Shown one piece after another: positions 6,448-8,635 of a stretch of DNA of 8,635 nt (positions within the stretch are counted from its first letter, which is position 1; each line of letters begins with the position of its first letter). The position numbers and the translations under genes are program-made. Origin of the DNA: Paracoccaceae bacterium. Lineage in GTDB: Bacteria; Pseudomonadota; Alphaproteobacteria; Rhodobacterales; Rhodobacteraceae. Under the pieces are notes generated by a model that worked only from the letters and a program-made list of their open reading frames with translations, made no database searches and was not told the DNA's origin. The stretch spans positions 1 to 8,635 of the forward strand of contig DAOUQK010000137.1 of the NCBI GenBank assembly GCA_030625695.1. Reading direction: 5' to 3'.

Positions 6448-6762
6448 ATGGACCATCAAACCGAAATCGAAATTCAGGCAGCGGCGTTTCGGCAGCTGCA
6501 AAAGCACCTGATGCAGGACCGCCCGGATGTGCAGAATATCGACATGATGAACCTGACCGGGTTCTGCCGCAATTGCCTGAGCCGTTGGTACCAAGAGGCC
6601 GCCGCCGAAAAGGGCATCGAGATTGGCAAGATCGAAGCGCGCGAGATTTATTATGGCATGAGCATGGACGAATGGAAGTCCAAGTATCAAACCGAGGCCG
6701 GTGCGGAAAAGCAGGCCGAGTTTGAGGTCGCGTTCAAAGAGAATGTAACCGACAAGATGTGA
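6448..6762 (+). CDS. DUF1244 family protein
   Basis: The product is 104 residues, the full usual length for this proteobacterial family. Typical segments are an N-terminal helix (4-20), VQNIDMMNLTGFCRNCLSRW (28-47) containing a CxxC pair (C40, C43), and EAREIYYGMSMDEWKSKYQTEA (63-84, quoted as the family core). The protein is small and probably cytosolic, and its biochemical function is unknown. The cysteine pair could bind metal or be redox-active, but that is inference. The ATG at 6448 has only a weak purine-rich stretch (GGGAA) upstream. The gene is divergent from pyk, and the 116-bp repeat element sits just upstream, so its promoter must lie in or next to that element. Confidence 0.9.
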   Translation: MDHQTEIEIQAAAFRQLQKHLMQDRPDVQNIDMMNLTGFCRNCLSRWYQEAAAEKGIEIGKIEAREIYYGMSMDEWKSKYQTEAGAEKQAEFEVAFKENVTDKM

Positions 6763-7020
6763 ATGTTGGGCACAGGGGTTGCTGGGGTTGTTGACGACCA
6801 CCGACACGCACTGATCCGAAAACCGTCGATTACCAGCGAAAAACATCCCACAACCTTCACGAGAATCTGGTATGCATCGGTTCGAACGGTCAACAGAACG
6901 CCCAACGACCGCTCTGCGGACGTTCCGGACCCTCACTCAGATCAATCTAACTGGTGGTTTCGGCCCAAATTTGCCGTTGGTACAAATTCGGTTAATGTTT
7001 CCTCCAGACTTGTACGGGCC
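6763..7020. other. Non-coding stretch between the DUF1244 gene and the 70-bp repeats
   Basis: No supported gene, RNA or terminator was found here. Open frames on both strands lack ribosome binding sites and recognisable protein character. A GGTTCGAAC at 6880-6888 looks like a tRNA T-arm core, but no cloverleaf forms around it. Confidence 0.5.
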
Positions 7021-7049
7021 GTTGTGCAACAAAATACCCGCCGAACGTT

Positions 7050-7067
7050 ACACAAGTATTGTTGTGG
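7050..7067. promoter_or_regulatory. Operator-like site 1 of the fic upstream array
   Basis: ACACAA-GTATTG-TTGTGG: the arms match the consensus ACACAA-N6-TTGTGT with one mismatch in the right half-site. It is the first site in repeat unit 1. Confidence 0.55.
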
Positions 7068-7079
7068 TACACGCACCAT

Positions 7080-7097
7080 ACACAAGCAGTGTTGTGT
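7080..7097. promoter_or_regulatory. Operator-like site 2 of the fic upstream array
   Basis: ACACAA-GCAGTG-TTGTGT: perfect 6-bp arms with a 6-nt spacer, spanning the junction of repeat units 1 and 2. Its centre is 30 bp from site 1. Confidence 0.6.
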
Positions 7098-7119
7098 TGC
7101 AAAATACCCCTCAAACGTT

Positions 7120-7137
7120 ACACAAGTACTGTTGTGG
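7120..7137. promoter_or_regulatory. Operator-like site 3 of the fic upstream array
   Basis: ACACAA-GTACTG-TTGTGG: one mismatch in the right half-site, the same mismatch as site 1. It lies in repeat unit 2, with its centre 40 bp from site 2. Confidence 0.55.
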
Positions 7138-7149
7138 TACACGCACCGT

Positions 7150-7167
7150 ACACAAGCAGTGTTGTGT
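7150..7167. promoter_or_regulatory. Operator-like site 4 of the fic upstream array
   Basis: ACACAA-GCAGTG-TTGTGT: perfect arms, identical to site 2. Its last bases are the only remnant of a third repeat unit, so the repeat similarity ends exactly where this palindrome ends. Confidence 0.6.
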
Positions 7168-7226
7168 GCGCTGGCTCGGGGCTCAGGCACAAATCGTCAT
7201 TGAGCCATAGTTTTCGTGTAGAACTC

Positions 7227-7246
7227 AACACAAATGGACTTGTGTT
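7227..7246. promoter_or_regulatory. Promoter-proximal operator of fic
   Basis: AACACAA-ATGGAC-TTGTGTT has perfect 7-bp arms with the same 6-nt spacer length as the upstream sites but an unrelated spacer sequence. It lies outside the tandem repeat, so its similarity is not explained by duplication. It overlaps the predicted -35 box, the expected place for a repressor. Confidence 0.65.
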
Positions 7247-7267
7247 ATGTTTTTTCCGAAATATGAT
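7240..7267 (+). promoter_or_regulatory. Predicted fic promoter
   Basis: TATGAT at 7262-7267 matches the -10 consensus at 5 of 6 positions. TTGTGT at 7240-7245, 16 bp upstream, is a weak -35 that coincides with the right half of the operator. Transcription would start near 7274, giving a leader of under 30 nt before the start codon. Confidence 0.5.
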
Positions 7268-7300
7268 GCACAAAAACGAGTAAATTGAAAAGGCAATCGT

Positions 7301-8434
7301 ATGACCGTTGGCATAGAGAACTACGATCTTGGTAGCATGATTGACTATCACTACGGACAATTTCCCCCGGAAGGCTTGGACCTCTCACGAGTCATTGAAC
7401 CGCTCGCGCGAGCACAAGATGCAATATCTCGCTATGATCAAATGCTTCTATCACTGCCAAACAGCGAGCTTTTGTTAGCACCTCTTCGACAAAACGAGGC
7501 TGTTATTTCATCGCGTATGGAAGGAACAATATCCACTGTCGACGAAGTAATGATTTATGAGGCGGAAAGCGAAGATGACGGTAATGCAGGCTCCGTAAGG
7601 GATGATGTTATCGAGGTAGCGTTGTACAGCACGGTTTTGCGTCGAGCACAGGCTGCCGTTGCCGCAGGAGAGCCGATCAACGAAGGATTAATAAAGAACG
7701 CACATCGGATTTTGCTAAGTTGGGGGCGAGGCGCGAGCAAGTCGCCCGGACAGTATAAGGTCGAGCAAAACTATATTGGAGATGACAGGCGTAAAGAAAT
7801 TTACTTTAAGCCAATAAATCCATTGCAGCTCCAATCGGGCATGCAGGGTCTACTTGAGTTCATTGAGCATTCGCCCCTGTTGCCGATGTTTAAAGTTGGT
7901 TTGGCACATGTTGAGTTTGAAGCATTACACCCATTCAATGACGGAAATGGGAGAATCGGACGCTTACTCATCACGCTATTACTTTGGAAATTCGGATTAA
8001 TCCATAAGCCTCACTTCTACGTCAGCGCATTTTTCGAAGAAAATAAGCATGAATATATAGAGTTAATGCGAAAGGTGTCTCGCGATGGTGATTGGACAGG
8101 CTGGGTTGCATTTTTTTTGGAGGCCATTGCAAAGCAAGCTGAAAGTAATCTGAACACTGCACAAGAAATCATGTCGTTGTATGAGAATATGAAGGAGCCG
8201 TTTCGAGAAATTTCTGGATCGAAGTGGCATTTAGCGGCGCAGGATGGGATCTTCGAGAACCCCATTTTTAAAAATGGCCAGCTTATAAAAAAGACGGGTA
8301 TGCCCAAACATGTAGCTACAAGAATTACACGACTTCTCCTCGAGAGTAATTTGCTACGCGAACTAAGGCCTGCAAGCGGGCGGCGCGGGGCACTATTTAT
8401 GTTTGAGCCATTGATGGAAATCGTTCGTGCATAG
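7301..8434 (+). CDS. Fic-domain AMP-transferase with C-terminal winged helix (class II Fic)
   Basis: The product is 377 residues, close to Shewanella SoFic in length and layout. The N-terminal part (about 10-100) carries the inhibitory motif [S/T]xxxE[G/N] as SSRMEG (S70, E74, G75), which marks a class II autoinhibited enzyme. The Fic core (about 105-275) holds the active-site motif HPFNDGNGRIGR at 210-221, with H210 catalytic and all residues intact. The target-binding flap is near 151-160. The C-terminus (about 318-377) reads as a winged helix with a likely recognition helix near 335-350. Such enzymes transfer AMP from ATP to a hydroxyl on a target protein; the target is unknown. The start ATG follows AAAAGG by about 8 nt. 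The gene is much AT-richer than its neighbours, suggesting transfer. The operator array upstream suggests control by its own winged helix, which is inference. Confidence 0.93.
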   Translation: MTVGIENYDLGSMIDYHYGQFPPEGLDLSRVIEPLARAQDAISRYDQMLLSLPNSELLLAPLRQNEAVISSRMEGTISTVDEVMIYEAESEDDGNAGSVRDDVIEVALYSTVLRRAQAAVAAGEPINEGLIKNAHRILLSWGRGASKSPGQYKVEQNYIGDDRRKEIYFKPINPLQLQSGMQGLLEFIEHSPLLPMFKVGLAHVEFEALHPFNDGNGRIGRLLITLLLWKFGLIHKPHFYVSAFFEENKHEYIELMRKVSRDGDWTGWVAFFLEAIAKQAESNLNTAQEIMSLYENMKEPFREISGSKWHLAAQDGIFENPIFKNGQLIKKTGMPKHVATRITRLLLESNLLRELRPASGRRGALFMFEPLMEIVRA

Positions 8435-8635
8435 CGGCTGGATAGTTTTTTGAACTTCAACGCCTATTTTTTCGGATTGCGGACCTTAGCGCATATCGCA
8501 GCGAACTTCCGCAATCCGCCGATTCTGTGGAAAAACAACGTGTTGCTGTTGCAGAAAGTCGGGCATCAAACACAACGCGAACGCCTTTCCTATCACGCTT
8601 TGCGCAATTGCTGCGGTGCAGGAAAGATCTTGGCT
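8435..8635. other. Non-coding stretch after fic with an 11-bp inverted repeat
   Basis: CGGATTGCGGA (8473-8483) and TCCGCAATCCG (8508-8518) are perfect reverse complements around a 24-nt loop, preceded by two T-runs. No T-run follows on the plus strand and none on the minus strand, so it is not a standard intrinsic terminator. It may be a dispersed repeat or a factor-assisted transcript end. The rest to the window edge has open frames in several phases but no start signals, and no gene is supported. Confidence 0.55.

Larger units (their letters stand above)
7021..7160. repeat. 70-bp direct tandem repeat, two copies
   Basis: Unit 1 (7021-7090) and unit 2 (7091-7160) are exactly 70 bp each and match at 62 of 70 positions by hand alignment. 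A third copy begins with GTTGTGT at 7161-7167 and stops. Each unit holds two operator-like palindromes. There are no spacers, so it is not a CRISPR array. The mismatches cluster outside the palindromes. Confidence 0.93.

Noticed and set aside
6870..6900. tRNA-like GGTTCGAAC, a possible integration site for the fic segment
   Set aside because: The base expected after the T-loop does not pair properly and no acceptor, D or anticodon arms can be formed around it.
6265..6936. Long minus-strand open frame opposite the DUF1244 gene
   Set aside because: It is antisense to a recognisable gene and crosses the inverted-repeat element, so it is a shadow of high-GC codon use.
7021..7167. CRISPR array
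   Set aside because: There are only two direct copies with no unique spacers between them. It is a plain tandem duplication.
7180..7206. Intrinsic terminator in front of fic (GGCTCA...TGAGCC)
   Set aside because: The stem is only 6 bp with a 15-nt loop and there is no proper T-run directly after it.
6763..7210. Plus-strand open frames running through the 70-bp repeat
   Set aside because: They have no ribosome binding site and no recognisable protein character. Their internal amino-acid repetition is a by-product of the DNA tandem repeat.
8435..8635. Continuation of the fic reading frame after its TAG stop to the window edge
   Set aside because: The frame stays open, but there is no start codon with a ribosome site, the winged helix already ends normally before the stop, and other frames in this stretch are open too.

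Overview
The window looks like a chromosomal segment of an alphaproteobacterium, most likely Rhodobacteraceae (Roseobacter group). The grounds are the gene set and order (pyk, a small membrane protein, rpmI, rplT, with the start of pheS further on), the Rhodobacteraceae-like N-terminus of that pheS fragment, a DUF1244 gene beside pyk, and the high GC of the core genes (40 of 60 bases in 5401-5460 by hand count). This is read from the sequence alone; no database was searched.

Layout. 1-54: first codons of pheS on the minus strand. 182-2149: two plus-strand genes, a cytosolic beta-lactamase-fold serine hydrolase and an isocitrate lyase/PEP mutase-superfamily enzyme, 45 nt apart and probably co-transcribed. 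2187-2256: a perfect 21-bp inverted repeat that ends inside the stop codon of the next gene. 2253-3509 minus: a six-helix membrane-anchored class III adenylate cyclase. 3575-3689: a 115-bp intergenic inverted-repeat element (copy 1). 3695-3726: rho-independent terminator of the ribosomal genes. 3745-4326 minus: rplT and rpmI. 4461-4685 minus: small two-helix membrane protein. 4726-6171 minus: pyruvate kinase. 6298-6413: copy 2 of the intergenic element. 6448-6762 plus: DUF1244 protein. 6763-7300: a non-coding stretch with a two-copy 70-bp tandem repeat and a set of matching palindromic operators. 7301-8434 plus: a Fic-domain AMP-transferase with a C-terminal winged helix. 8435-8635: non-coding, with an inverted repeat.

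How it fits together. The minus-strand block pyk to rplT is a housekeeping block that in many alphaproteobacteria continues directly into pheST. Here about 3.7 kb carrying three accessory genes lies between rplT and pheS. The Fic gene is clearly AT-richer (50 of 120 G+C in 8041-8160) and probably arrived by transfer.

The most interesting part is the fic control region. Five copies of the operator ACACAA-N6-TTGTGT (three perfect, two with one mismatch) lie upstream of fic. Four sit in the 70-bp tandem repeat at 30, 40 and 30 bp spacing, and the fifth covers the predicted -35 box. Because the Fic protein carries its own DNA-binding domain, a self-regulating AMPylation switch with an upstream operator array is a reasonable hypothesis. 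The second notable item is the pair of 115/116-bp elements. They share ends and loops but have different inner stems that still base-pair, which points to selection for the fold.
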